A stretch of DNA of 64,000 nt from Toxorhynchites rutilus septentrionalis (taxonomy: Eukaryota; Arthropoda; Insecta; Diptera; Culicidae). Below are positions 22,772 through 34,914 of this stretch, in pieces. Positions within the stretch are counted from its first letter, which is position 1, and every line of letters starts with the position of its first letter. Below the pieces are notes generated by a model that was given only the letters and a program-made list of their open reading frames with translations, was not told where the DNA came from and ran no database searches. Location: the NCBI RefSeq assembly GCF_029784135.1, contig NC_073744.1, forward strand, positions 103,643,266-103,707,265. Reading direction: 5' to 3'. Position numbers and translations under genes: made by a program.

Positions 22772-23702
22772 AAAAAAACCATTTCGAACGCCCTCGATGC
22801 CGCCTTGTTCTGGATTTGCCACCAAAGCAGTTTGTATAAAGAACAAACTTTTTTCTTCTGCTACCTGATGCCGTTTTGCGATTGCGTTTGCCACTCGCTA
22901 CTCGCTGCAACTGCCTGTTGTTGTCTTGATGTCCACCGAACCGAATGTGTTCTGTTCTGAATGCGAGTTTTCTTATCGTCGCGAACAGCTTTGCCAGCCA
23001 ACTCGATCACTTCGGCGGCCGAAACTATATAACGGCGGCTAGGTGGACTGGTACTAACGCGCTCGGCCTAGCTATCCTTGTGGAGCAATTGGTGAATACA
23101 CCTACGGGGAATTGCAAACCAACACGGTTCGAGCGGGATTTTGCCTTTCTCTTCACTTTTCCTCCTTTGCCATGTCCAGACATGGCTGCTTGTGTTGGTT
23201 TGTTGATGTGATGTGATGCGAAACGATGTGGTGTACGGTTTCGATGAGAATGATCGTTACGGCAGCGGAGCGGGGATTTTTAAGCTGACTGGCTAGCTCG
23301 AGAATTATGCATGTGTGAGACTGCGACCAATGTTTCGTTCATTTTTTTTCTTTTTCCTTTCCAATCGTGCTTCATTGTATTTTGCTGCTGCTCTGGTTGC
23401 CCGTTTTGGACGATACGATTTGAGGAGCACAAAATGGACCAATCAAAAATGGGCACATAGTGCATTTGGACAATGCTTGATATTTCACAATTATTTAATT
23501 ATTTATCTCAAGAAAAATGAAATGTTATTCGTTATGATAGATGCGTAGATATATTTCCTATCAATTGATGCAAAAACCATTGCGATCTATTGAGAAATGC
23601 TCGAGTTATAAGCGTTCCAAATCTTGCATTTTTTCCTACTTGTTCAGTGCCTAGATTTTCATTTCACCCCCTATATCTTCCGGTTAGACGTAGTCCTACG
23701 TC
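22772..23702 (-). pseudogene. Histone H2A pseudogene, cassette type 2 (copy B, tandem)
   Basis: Second unit of a tandem run. The H2A start codon at 23183-23181 has an MSGHGKGG-type N-terminus, the decayed body spans 22790-23100, the promoter block 23230-23450, and the right end is GACGTAGTCCTACGTC (23687-23702). It lacks the stem-loop: the left junction cuts in just inside the AACCATTTCGAACGCC segment, so this unit is shorter than copy A. Confidence 0.85.
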
Positions 23703-24824
23703 AAAACCATTTCGAACGCCCTCGATGCCGCCTTATTCTGGTTTTGCCACCAAAGCAGATTGTATAAAGAACAAACTTTTTTCTTCTGCTACCTGCTGTC
23801 GTTTTGCGATTGCGTTTGCCACACGCCACTTGCTGCAACTGCCTGTTGTGTTGTCTTGATGTCCACCGAACCGAATGTGGTCTGTTCTGAATGCGGGTTT
23901 TCTTATCGTCGCGAGCAGCTTTGCCAGCTAACTCGATCACTTCGGCGGCCGAAACTATATAACGCCGGCTAGGTGGACTGGTGCACTGGTTCTAACGCGC
24001 TCGGTCTAGCTACCCTTGCGGGGAACTCCAGATCAACACGGTTCGGGCGGGATTTTGCCTTTCTCTTCACTTTTCCTCCTTTGCCATATCCAACCATGGC
24101 TGCTTGTGTTGGTTTGTTGATGTGATGTCATGCGAAACGATGTGGTGTACGGTTCGGATGAGAATGATCGTTACGGTGGTGGTGGTAGTTTTGTATTATA
24201 GAGACTTTAAACTTTTTAGTTCATTCGTCTCTAGCCTTGAGAAAGGCCCTTAAAACTCTACTCTAACTCCTTCATTACACCTCCGCCCCCATTGCCTTGA
24301 GAAAGGCACTCGATCCCTCGCCATCCAGCTCGTCCAGCAACGATGTTGTCCAGTCGGTGTCCACACAAAGAATGATCGTTACGGCAGCGGAGCGGGGATT
24401 TTTAAGCTGACTGGCTGGCTCGAGAATTACGCATGTGTGAGACTGCGACAATTGTTTCGTTCATATTTTTTCTTTTTCCTTTCCAATCGTGCTTCTTTGT
24501 ATTTCGCTGCTGCTCTGGTTGACCGTTTTGGTCGGTACGATTTGAGGAGCACAAAATGGACCAATCAAAAATGGGCACATAGTGCATTTGGACAATGCTT
24601 GATATTTCACAATTAATCAATTATTTATCTCAAGAAAAATGAAATGTTATTCGTTATGATAGATGCGTAGATATATTTCCTATCAATTGATGCAAAAACC
24701 TTTGCGATCTATTGAGAAATGCTCGAGTTTTAAGCGTTCCAAATCTTGCATTTTTTCCAACTTGTTCAGTGCCTAGATTTTCATTTCACCCCCTATATCT
24801 TCCGGTTAGACGTAGTCCTACGTC
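23703..24824 (-). pseudogene. Histone H2A pseudogene, cassette type 2 (copy C, tandem)
   Basis: Third tandem unit. The start codon at 24097-24095 reads MVGYGKGG (R to Y and S to V changes), with the body over 23703-24020. A 185-bp SINE-like piece (about 24180-24365) interrupts the promoter block, which resumes at 24370-24600. The end palindrome is at 24809-24824. It begins at exactly the same internal point as copy B, which shows copying from one another. Confidence 0.85.
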
Positions 24825-26780
24825 AAAAAAATATCAGTGACAAAAGTGATTGTTTCAACAGTTTGGCGAAAACTCAAAAAAAAATCAATTACTGCCCGTT
24901 AGAAGGACTTTCTGGAAACATATTGAGCTCCGAGCACCATGCAAGAACGTGCTGGCGGGGCAAGCAACCCAAAGAATGTAAGAAGTGTAAAGAAAACAAA
25001 CGAAGTTTTATTGGGAGAGATCAATTATGAACTGAAGTGCTGAAAAGAAGGAAGAATTACACAGTCGATAAGAAGAATAAAGAACAAAATTCGCGGTTCA
25101 GTTAAATGCAGTAATGTTCCGCAACCTAAAAACGAATAACAACTCGGTGTTCCTCAAGTTCATCAAATAGTTCGGCGTGTCTTCACAGAATTGGAACTCG
25201 ATTGTTATATGCACTCAGTCGATGTGCAATAAGTCGGGCGAGTATGGAAAACCATCCGTTGGCCAAAGGAGGCGGACAAGAAAGAATGGATTCTTGGAGG
25301 AACAAATGGTAATCTCATTGTGACGCGGGTCCAACGAAAGGACAACACAGAAGGGCATCAGTTTAGGTAACGCAAGATAAAAAAATATCATATTCTATCA
25401 ACGTATTCCCATTAGCTTATGTGTATCATGAAAAGTTAGCAGAGTAGGTTGCCAAATTAATGAAATTATAAAACAAAGTAATTGCAAATATGCGAGAAGG
25501 AAAGACAAATCAGCCGTAAAAATCCGAAAAATCACATATGTTCCCCGTTAACTATTTGAAGTATAAAATCATTTAATCGTTTTCTCTGATGCATTATTAT
25601 GGCATTAATGAATAACGTATATGTCTACAGCCAAATAATAACGAGAATGAGTCCATCAATCGCTAAAATAGCTTTTGAATGTACCGAAGGGCTGGAAGGC
25701 CAGGAATTCATTCCTGTAAGGACATGTATAAATCGATATTTACATAAAAGTTCACGAGAAACTAGAAATGTGGGATATAACGATGATATTGACGAATGAT
25801 AAAGAAAAATAAAACGAAGTAGCGCTATGAAAGCGAAGAATCAATATATTCAAGAAAATTAATATAATATATGAAATAAGAAAGGGATTTTAATAAACAT
25901 ATTGTACGAAGAGGCTGTAAAAGCTCTACTATGTTAATCGATAAGACTTTTTGGGACATTTCAAGGAGATATGATCGTTCTTATTTTTTCATTTTTAAAT
26001 TGGCGGAAATTACAGAATTGAAGGAATAATTATTTAAATAGCATTCCGAAATTAAGAACAGTAACTGAACATTCGTCTGTTTAGGGAAATCGAAACAGAT
26101 TGAATAGATCATAATGAATCGTTTATCAACACACCACACATCACAATATATCAGCATATTGTGGATGCTGTCAGAGTTGAAGGAATTTTTATAAAAATTA
26201 CATCCGGAATATAAGAATATAAACTGAAGAAAATATTGTTAACGAATTTTTCGACATGTCGAGCTCAAATCACATTGAGTAGTGTTCTGCACTATTTTAC
26301 TATTTTTGTATCAGGCGGCAACATCACTTTTCATACTGTTTCATTGTTTTGTGAAACTCCCAACAATTGACATACAAAAAAAAAATCGGATTAGTATAAT
26401 TTTATCAATTCACATACATTAGTACATTAGGGAGTTAGGATATATACATATATTAAAGTGAACTATCATTTTTGAAGAAAACTCACATATACATTTACAA
26501 AACAATTATAAAGTAATAACATATAAAAAAAAATCAAGAGAAACATAGTTATATAGATAGATATTATGACAAACAAAAATATATTTTTACAACTATACAC
26601 AATTATAAAAAAATGCAAGAAACATTAACAAGTTTAATTACATTAGCAAACATTCATGAAATTGAACAATTAAGATAAAACCTAAACAAAAAGATGAAAA
26701 CTAAATATAAGCAAGTATATAGGAGAACTAGCCTTACGAACCAATTTTAGGGAAAACTCTTCTAGTTTCCCCTAAAACTC
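24825..26780 (+). other. Unassigned AT-rich region, possibly degraded LTR-element interior
   Basis: No convincing ORF or domain. It ends in a polypurine tract and an LTR (26781 onward), so part of it should be the internal region of that element, but no gag or pol motif was found. 25380-26720 is strongly AT-rich. Confidence 0.4.
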
Positions 26781-27176
26781 ATTGAGTAGGGGGAGATGCA
26801 GCGCCCCTTCAAATTAATTCTCATCTCATCAGACATTTTTCTAACCAGACAATATGAGAATCAAATAAAGGATTCTACAATAAGAATGAGCAACATAAGA
26901 ATGCCGGAATTTTCCATACAGATGGAAAATTCCATGAATACGATAGGCAGCAGTAAATAAATAAATAGAAAGGAGGTAGCAGAATAGACAAACTCTACCT
27001 AGAGTTTGTCGGTAGAAATTAAGACATTAATGTTATCGTGAAGAGAAGTAAAATAAAGAAAAGGGAGTCGATCGTGAGCCACGCAGGAGAACGGTGGTGT
27101 CTCCTGAAAACCAAAAAGTTGTGTTTTTTTTTTTGTGTTTTAGAACATAAGAATGCCGTGAGGCCGCTCGGGGTAC
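26781..27176 (+). repeat. Polypurine tract and 3' LTR of an unknown LTR retrotransposon
   Basis: GAGTAGGGGGAGA (about 26783-26795) is followed directly by TGCAGCGCCCC, the start of a 380-bp sequence also present at 13811-14185. A polypurine tract followed by TG is the normal 3' LTR junction. The LTR runs into the tandem-repeat block near 27172. Confidence 0.65.
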
Positions 27177-28034
27177 AATGGTGGTTAGATACTCTTCCCC
27201 CCTCTCTTAGTCGGGGCTGCCATACAAATGAAACGCGAATTTCTGCATTACTCGAGAATTAATCAAGCAAATCAAACGAAATTTGGCATGTTGAGTGTGG
27301 GAGATGTGATATGAATAAAAAATACTAGCTAAGTTTATCGGTTCAGAAATTTCTAGGAATATAAATAATTTGTGATTCGTCTGTTCTGTAGCTTTGATAA
27401 GATACTTGACGAACCTGAGTTTAAGGAATCATGGATATAGAACTCTATGGATAGCAATAAGAGAAAGGAACTTGCATAATGCTTCTTAACATGAGAACAT
27501 TGCAGAGAGAGGAAATAGGAAATAAAAACCGATCTCATTCCCTTATGTACAGAATATGGAGAGCTGAGAATAAAGCAAAAAGCAAGATGCTAATATCCCT
27601 ATAATAATGAACTCATGGAAATTAGAGTCAGTCTCTGGATTATTGTTGGATCGAGTAGTCGTGTTTGAAATTGAATTGAAAACCTGAATACGACATTGAG
27701 GTTTTAGGGTGCAATAAATGATTCTATCGGGGTGCTGTACAATGGTGGTTAGATACTCTTCCCCCCTCTCTTAGTCGGGGCTGCCATACAAATGAAACAC
27801 AAATTTCTGCATTATTCGAAAATTAATCAAGCAAATGAAACCAAATTAGGCATATGGAGGTTTTAAGGTACAATCAATGTTTTTACGGTGGTTAGACACT
27901 CCACACCCTTCTCTAAGGGGGAGCTGCCATACGAATGAAATGAAAATATCTGCATTACTCGAGAATTAATGAAGCAAATGAAATCATATTAGGCATACGG
28001 TTTTGGGGTGCAATAAATGTTTCTATGGTAGTTA
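27165..28034 (+). repeat. Dispersed tandem-repeat element, copy 2, left part
   Basis: Diverged units of about 165 bp with the common segments GGGGGAGCTGCCATACAAATG, TTCTGCATTACTCGAGAATT and GCATATGGAGGTTTTA. It continues at 31437 after removal of the TA-flanked insertion. The same units occur at 51051-51600, 55690-56386 and 62293-62620. Confidence 0.75.
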
Positions 28035-28469
28035 CCCAGCAAACATTAAATCGTATAATTTTGCACGTGTCAAGTCTTACAAGAAATCCGAATAAATCAT
28101 AATCGCATATAATATCAATCAAAGTATGTATCGTGTATATTTGAAATCGCATAAAATGTAAAAACTCGATTTTATATACCATTATCAAATTAAGTCGCAA
28201 TTCGGTATAATAAACATTAATTTTATGATGTACATTGTCGTAAAATATATTTAATCCGCATCATATGCGTATATTACGCTGATGCAGTTTATGTGTCGTA
28301 TAAGCGTATAATTTAAATCGATTCAGTACTGTAGTAAATCGTGTTGCATGCTGAAGAAAATCATGAAAGAGTAAATCATATTAGATCCTAATAAAAACAT
28401 ATTACATCATATTGAAATGTCAATGAAATGCTGATGCACTCGAAAGTTTTAACCGCTGTTGAATTGAAT

Positions 28470-28640
28470 TTCAGATAGCCGCGCGAGAGGTGGATGATAA
28501 TCCAGACGACCGGAGTTCGAACCCACATCGGAGCAGTTGTCACCAAACATCAATCTGTGCCATTTTAAACATTCATATTCCATTCCCAACACAAGTCAAT
28601 CAAACAATTATTATTTCCACAAACATAAATACTCATATAT
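28470..28640 (+). repeat. Possible tRNA-derived SINE fragment
   Basis: GATAGCCGCGCGAGAGGTGG resembles an A box, and GGAGTTCGAACCCAC, 35 bp on, a B box (RNA polymerase III internal promoter). The tail is AC-rich and then A-rich before the next insertion. Too short to assign to a named family. Confidence 0.5.
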
Positions 28641-28899
28641 AAAAAAAGACGGGTGGGTAATGTCGGGGACATAACCGGAGTGACGAAGGACTATTCAAAG
28701 GGGACAGCTTTTGTTAAATATATATTTTAAATATATTGTTTTATTTTCTTCTCCTACGTGAATACCTACCTATCTACCTGAAAAATGGATTAGTTTACTG
28801 TTTACTCTTTATGAATATGTTGATGGTTCTGAAAAGAACCTTTGGTGTTGTGTTTTTGTTATCACTCGATATTCCCATCTTGTTCGGTTAAACCTTCCT

Positions 28900-29400
28900 G
28901 TTTAGCTATTGCGTTTGCCACTCGCCACAGCTTTCACAGTTGGAAAATTTCTTCCCATCCAGCTTGTGACATGTTGTTCAGTAAATTACATTTAATGCGA
29001 CGTGCCGGAGAAACACTTTGCCACTCACTGAAACTAATTGTTGCCTTGATGAGCGCCGAACCGAAGCTGCTCTGTTCTTGATGAGGGTTTTCTGATTGTC
29101 GTGAGCAGCTTTGCAAGCCAACTCGAGCACTCCGACGGCCGAAACTCTATAATCGCTGTTAGGTATACTGGTGCTCCGGCACCAATCCGTTCGGCCTAGT
29201 TACCCTTGCGGAGCAATCAGTGAATGCGACCAACAGGGAACTGGAGACCTGCACGGTTCGAGTGAGACTTTGCCTTTCCTTAACTTGTCCTCCTTTGTTA
29301 CGTCCACGATGCCGATGCCGTACAACCACACGGGTTTACGGTTTGAATGAAAATAAGATATTTTTTTGGGGTCCGCGTGTTTTATACTCTAGCGGTACAC
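28900..29400 (-). pseudogene. Histone H2A pseudogene, cassette type 1 (second copy)
   Basis: Close relative of 20330-20830, with the GTATAAAA box at about 29380, AGTTCCCTGTTGGTCGCATT (LQFPVGRI codons) near 29242-29223, and the same stop codons in the core. The opposite-strand stem-loop is at 29547-29562. Non-functional. Confidence 0.85.
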
Positions 29401-30121
29401 ACTCACAGGATAGAGACAAATCGGCAGACTCAGCCAAAGAGGCGAGTCCAACGAGACGAACGAATGAGCGTTAAAAGGGAGCGATGGCAAAAAAATACAT
29501 TCATTATGATTTGTTCGCTCGTTGGATTCACATGCAGGCTAAAAAGGGTCCTTTTCAGGATCACAAAATTATATTCAATCTAAAGAGTTTATTGTTTTGT
29601 TATCACTCGATATCCCCATCTTGTTCGGCTAAACCTTCCTGTTTAGCGATTTGTTGCCACTCGCCACAGCTTTCACAGTTGGAAAATTTCTTCCCATCCA
29701 GCTTTGTGACATGTTGTACAGTAAATTACATTCAATGCGACGTGCCGAAGCGCCACTCAGTGTCGCATTGGAGGCGATTTTAACCTGTAATTGAACATTT
29801 GCGATGACAGTGGTACAGTGTCGACTTTCAATGTGAGGTCATAATTTGGATCTCTATGTTTACAAAAATGTCCAACTAAATAAGTCGCATTACATGTCCG
29901 TCCAATTAGCTATCTGGAAACAATTTAAGAGTTGGTGAAAATTGAATAATCTGGAAAGTTCCCAACTATCAATAAGCTCAGAACAACTGCCAAATTCACA
30001 TACTCATCAGATCCTGGCAAACAAATTATGAAAAAATCAATTTGTGTTTTATTATTATTTTGGATATTGTTTTAGAAAGCATTGAACTGTATTTCCTAAA
30101 CTCTTTTTTGGAAGGTTTAAT

Positions 30122-30990
30122 GGCCCTGAAAAGCGCCTTGTTTTATGGAATGGTTCCAATTTAGAAAACTTTGTACTCGTGGTTTTGAAAAAAAAAACCT
30201 ATTCGAACGCCCTCGATGCCGCCTTGTTCTGGATTTGCCACCAAAGCAGTTTGTATAAAGAACAAACTTTTTTCTTCTGCTACCTGATGCCGTTTTGCGA
30301 TTGCGTTTGCCACTCGCCACTTGCTGCAACTGCCTGTTGTGTTGTCTTGATGTCCACCGAACCGAATGTGTTCTGTTCCGAATGCGGGTTTTCTTATCGT
30401 CGCGAGCAGCTTTGCCAGCTAACTCGATCACTTCGGCGGCCGAAACTATATAACGCCGGCTAGGTGGACTGGTGCACTGGTACTAACGCGCTCGGCCTAG
30501 CTACCCTTGCGGGGAACTCCAGATCAACACGGTTCGAGCGGGATTTTGCCTTTCCCTTCACTTTTCCTCCTTTACCATGTCCAGACATGGCTGCTTGGGT
30601 TGGTTTGTTGATGTGTTGTGATGCGAACCGATGTGGTGTACGGTTTGGATGAGAATGATCCTTACGGCAGCGGAGCGGGGATTTTTAAGCTGACTGGCTG
30701 GCTCGAGAATTACGCATGTGTGAGACTGCGACCAATGTTTCGTTCATTTTTTTCTTTTTCCTTTCCAATCGTGCTTCATTCTATTTCGCTGCTGCTCTGG
30801 TTGTCCGTTTTGGTCGGTACGATTTGAGGAGCACAAAATGGACCAATCAAAAATGGGCACATAGTGCATTTTGACAATGCTTGATATTTCACAATTATTC
30901 AATTATTTATCTCAAGAAAAATGAAATGTTATTCGTTATGATAGATGCGTAGATATATTTCCTATCAATTGATGCAAAAACTTTTGCGAT
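30122..30990 (-). pseudogene. Histone H2A pseudogene, cassette type 2 (copy D)
   Basis: Stem-loop GGCGCTTTTCAGGGCC at 30122-30137 (minus sense). The ELAGKAARDDKKTRI-like segment is in one open frame (about 30431-30380). The start codon at 30588-30586 has an MSGHGKGG-type N-terminus, and the promoter block with CCAAT motif is at 30660-30860. Almost the same as 21794-22650, so the two elements copied recently from one source. Confidence 0.9.
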
Positions 30991-31436
30991 CTATTGAGAA
31001 ATGCTCGAGTTATAAGCGTTCCAAATCTTGCATTTTTTCCTACTTGTTCAGTGCCTAGATTTCCATTTCACCCCCTATATCTTCCGGTTAGACGTAGTCC
31101 TACGTCAAAATGGCGATTCGTGAGGCTATAATAAATATTTCACGAAAATGTTTTGCGCCATTTGTTTTTTTTTCTATGTATGTAATAAATCGTATATGAG
31201 TATGGCAATGATGAATATATTCATATTAGATCGCAATTCAATTTCAACATAATCGCTATTATATCCGGTCAATGTTGCATATTCATCCAAACAAATTCGG
31301 TAAGCATTTGCCATGTATGTATATGGCATGCAAAAGTGGAGCATGCATATGCCAGTTAGGCGCATTATATGCCAACCAAATTTTAGGGCATATGATGTTA
31401 TATATACGCTTGTTATGCGATTTAATGTTTGCTGGG

Positions 31437-31953
31437 TAGACACTCCACCTCCCTCTCTAAGGGGGAGCTGCTATACAAATGAAAGACAAACTTCTGCATA
31501 ACTCGATAACTAATCAAGCTAATTGAGTCATATTTGGCATGTGAAGGTTTTAAGGGGCACGAAATGGTGGTTCGACACATTTACCTCCTCTCTAAGGGCA
31601 TGGGGATGCCATACTAATGAAACACAAACTTCTGCAGAACTCGAAAAATAATCAAGAAAATGGAGTCAAATTTGGGATTTTTGGGTGCGAGAAATATTTC
31701 TATGATAGTATGACAACCCTTCCTCCTCTGGAAAGGAGAGAGGTCCCATAAAAATAATGCACATATTTCAACCAAACATATTCCAACCAAACATGACAAT
31801 TGGAAATTATCTGTATCGATCATTTATTCCATGTAACGGAGAAACATATTATTTGCAAGTGGATGAAAAATCTTGCATCAGAAATTTGTCTGAAAATAAT
31901 CTGATATTATAATGTCCAAAAATAATAATAAATTTGAAAAATAATAATGCCGG
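31437..31953 (+). repeat. Dispersed tandem-repeat element, copy 2, right part
   Basis: Continues the units interrupted at 28034, then the last part of the relict ORF region (CNGETYYLQVDEK-like codons near 31830-31870) and TCTGATATTATAATGTC. The terminal GCCGGGTCAGCTAGTA end is missing, replaced by an LTR-like sequence. Confidence 0.65.
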
Positions 31954-32174
31954 TGTAGAGATGAGAGAATGAGAGAGCGAGGCGATTGTAAGGAATGATT
32001 ATATTAGAGAATAAGCAGGGTAGCTTAAGAGGAAACGGAGAACTTCGGGAAGTCGGGTTGGCACCACACGGGTGAACGGTTGTGTAACGAACATGGGTAA
32101 TGTGAACCGGGAGTTGACATTAAGTGAGAGTTGTTAATAGTAGAGTCCTAATATCCAGGAGGCAAGACTTAACA
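31954..32174 (+). repeat. LTR (partial or short) of a gypsy-like element
   Basis: Ends ...GCAAGACTTAACA and is followed 2 bp later by a TGGCGCAG primer site. The start is approximate (TGTAGAGATG). No promoter elements were identified with confidence. Confidence 0.5.
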
Positions 32175-32176
32175 TT

Positions 32177-32193
32177 TGGCGCAGCCGATACGA
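32177..32193 (+). other. Primer binding site of gypsy-like element
   Basis: TGGCGCAGCCGATACGA, complementary in type to a tRNA 3' end, directly after the LTR. It defines the start of an element whose leader follows. Confidence 0.65.
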
Positions 32194-32494
32194 TTTTTGT
32201 GTGATTTTTTTTCTTTCTTCCTTGAATCGTGTATTACCTGGTGCTCATGGAAGAAATAGTTACACGAAAGAACCTGTTTTAGGTGTTGAATTTGGCGGAA
32301 AGGAAATCAAAAAGTGTATAAACAATGTAATTAGTGGCAACATGTAATCGAGGCTTTTCATGTTGGTTAATTCCAAGAGAGGAGAAAATGGAAATTGTGA
32401 ATCACGTATAGTGGAGTTTCTGCCACGAGAATCATAAGATAAAAGTATAATAAGTCTGAGTATTCCTCAAAGCTACCATCGCAATGATGCAAAC

Positions 32495-33122
32495 GGTGAA
32501 AAGAGAAAGGGCGAGTCCGGTTTCAAAGCCGAAGCGCACCAATACAATGCTAGACCAGTCGTTAGACTGAAGAGCAGATAGCGAGTCCGGTTTCTCAGCC
32601 GAAGCGCACCAATTAACGCTAGACCAGTCTTCGAACTGAAGAGCGGAAAGCGAGACCGGTTTAAAAACCGAAGCGCACCAATACGATGCTGGACCAGTCG
32701 TTTGACTGAAGAGCAGATAGCTAGTCCGGTTTCTCAGCCGAAGCGCACCAATTAACGCTAGAACAGTCTTCGAACTGAAGAGCGGAAAGCGAGTCCGGTT
32801 TCAAAGCCGAAGCGCACCAATACAATGCCAGACCAGTCGTTAAACTGAAGAGCAGATAGCGAGTCCGATTTCTCAGTCGAAGCGCATCAATATAACGCTA
32901 GACCAGTCTTCGAACTAAAGAGCGGAAAGCGAGACCGGTTTAAAAACCGAAGCGCACCAATACAATGCTAGACCAGTCGTTAGACTGAAGAGCAGATAGT
33001 GAGTCTGGTTTCAAAACCGAAGCGCACTTAATACAAAGCTAGACCAGTAATCGGACTGGAGAGTAGAGAGTGAGTACGGTTGCAAAACCGAAACACATCC
33101 CACACTATACCAGTCACTTATC
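32495..33122 (+). repeat. Leader minisatellite with alternating 66-bp units
   Basis: About nine units of roughly 66 bp share GAGTCCGGTTTC, GCCGAAGCGCACCAAT and GCTAGACCAGTC. Two unit types alternate (CGTTAGACTGAAGAGCAGATA and TTCGAACTGAAGAGCGGAAA), giving a dimer period of about 132 bp. It lies downstream of the primer site, so it is leader sequence of the gypsy-like element. It resumes at 37762 after a hAT insertion. Confidence 0.85.
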
Positions 33123-33599
33123 TGTGTGACCAGCGTTCCCAATGTTCCAGTTTAAACTGGATTCTTCCAGTTTTTTTTCCTCGGTCCAGTCAAACAGTAA
33201 TCCTAAAATCTTCCAGTTTTTTCAAATATTGTCCAGTTTTACCCAGTTTTTTTATGGTTGCTTCATTTTACCAAGTTTTTGTGAAATAAATTCACGATAC
33301 ATAAAAATTATCCCTCCCTCACCCTTCCTATTTCTCAACCGATTCTGTTTTGACGTAGGACTACGTCTAACCGGAAGATATAGGGGGTGAAATGGAAATC
33401 TAGGCACTGAACAAGTAGGAAAAAATGCAAGATTTGGAACGCTTATAACTCGAGCATTTCTCAATAGATCGCAAAGGTTTTTGCATCAATTGATAGGAAA
33501 TATATCTACGCATCTATCATAACGAATAACATTTCATTTTTCTTGAGATAAATAATTGAATAATTGTGAAATATCAAGCATTGTACAAATACACTATGT

Positions 33600-34330
33600 G
33601 CCCATTTTTGATTGGTCCATTTTGTGCTCCTCAAATCGTACCGACCAAAACGGGCAACCAGAGCAGCAGCGAAATAGAATGAAGCACGATTGGAAAGGAA
33701 AAAGAAAAAAAAGAGGGAAACATTGGTCGCAGTCTCACACATGCGTAATTCTCGAGCCAGCCAGTCAGCTTAAAAATCCCCTCTCCGCTGCCGTAACGAT
33801 CATTCTCATCCGAACCGTACACCACATCGTTTCGCATCACCTCACATCAACAAACCAACACAAGCAGCCATGGTTGGATATGGCAACGGAGGAAAAGTGA
33901 AGGGAAAGGCAAAATCCCGCTCGAACCTTGATCTGGAGTTCCCGCTCGTGTTGATCTGGAGTTCCCCGCAAGGGTAGCTAGGTAGCTAGGTGCACCAGTC
34001 CACCTAGCCGGCGTTATATAGCTTCGGCCGCCGAAGTGATCGAGTTAGCTGGCAAAGCTGCTCGCGACGATAAGAAAACCTGCATTCGGAACAGAACACA
34101 TTCGGTTCGGTGGACATCAAGACAACAGGCAGTTGCAGCGAGTGGCAAACGCAATCGCAAAACGGCATCAGGCAGCAGAAGAAAAAAGTTTGTTCTTTAT
34201 ACAAACTGCTTTGGTGGCAAATCCAGAACAAGGCGGCTTCGAGGGCGTTCGAAATGTTTTTTTTCAAAACCACGAGTACTAAGTTTTCTAAATTGGAACC
34301 ATTCCATAAAACAAGGCGCTTTTCAGGGCC
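33600..34330 (+). pseudogene. Histone H2A pseudogene, cassette type 2 (copy E)
   Basis: The CCAAT-containing promoter block (33600-33830) leads to an ATG at 33870 starting MVGYGNGGKVKGKAKSRSN. The body has a duplicated GTTGATCTGGAGTTCCC piece and frameshifts. An ELAGKAARDDKKTCI-like segment lies in a plus frame from 34036, and the stem-loop GGCGCTTTTCAGGGCC is at 34315-34330. Broken. Confidence 0.9.
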
Positions 34331-34914
34331 ATTAAACCTTCCAAAAAAGAGTTTAGGAAATAAAATTCAATGCTTTCTAAAACATTATCCAAAATAATAA
34401 TAAAACACAAATTGATGTTTTCATAATTTGTTTGCCAGGATCTGATGAGTATGTGAATTTGGCAGTTGTTCTGAGCTTATTGATAGTTGCGGACTTTCCT
34501 GATTATTCAATTTTCACCAATTCTTATATTGTTTCCAGATTTAAAGTACAGTAATCTACAATTAGTTCGACATTCAGCTAATTGGACGGACATGTAATGC
34601 GACTTATTTAGTTGGACATTTTTGTAAACATAGAGATCCAAATTATGACCCCACATTGAAAGTCGACACTGTACCACTGTCATCGCAAATGTTCAATTAC
34701 AGGTTAAAATTACCTCCAATCCGGCACTAAGTGGTGGTAATGCGACGTGCCATTGAATGTAATTTACTGTAAAATATGTCACAAGCTGGATGGGAAGAAA
34801 TTTTCCAACTGTGAAAGCTGTGGCGAGTGACAACAAATCGCTAAACAGGAAGGTTTAGCCGAACAAGATGGGGATATCGAGTGATAACAAAACAATAAAC
34901 TCTTTAGACTTTTT

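Larger units (their letters stand above)
28645..31106 (-). mobile_element. H2A-carrying element, copy 2
   Basis: Left end GACGGGTGGGTAATGTCGGG after an A-run. Right end GACGTAGTCCTACGTC (31091-31106) followed by AAAA. Length is about 2.46 kb. It holds H2A cassette type 1 (28900-29400) and type 2 (30122-30990) in the same order as 20084-22771, differing mainly by lack of the 21020-21230 insert. It inserted into the TA-flanked element. Confidence 0.8.
28035..31436. mobile_element. TA-flanked TIR element split by later insertions
   Basis: The ends CCCAGCAAACATTAAATCG and its complement are perfectly inverted, flanked by TA at 28033-28034 and 31437-31438, within a tandem-repeat unit whose sequence is restored when the element is removed. 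Its own DNA is about 28035-28460 and 31110-31436, AT-rich and without a transposase. The rest is the SINE-like piece and an H2A-carrying element. Probably a Tc1/mariner-type MITE. Confidence 0.8.

Noticed and set aside
24825..26780. Host gene or transposase
   Set aside because: Only short ORFs and no recognisable motif. It ends at a polypurine tract and LTR.
32495..33122. Protein-coding repeat region
   Set aside because: No long open frame. The position after LTR and PBS explains it as leader.
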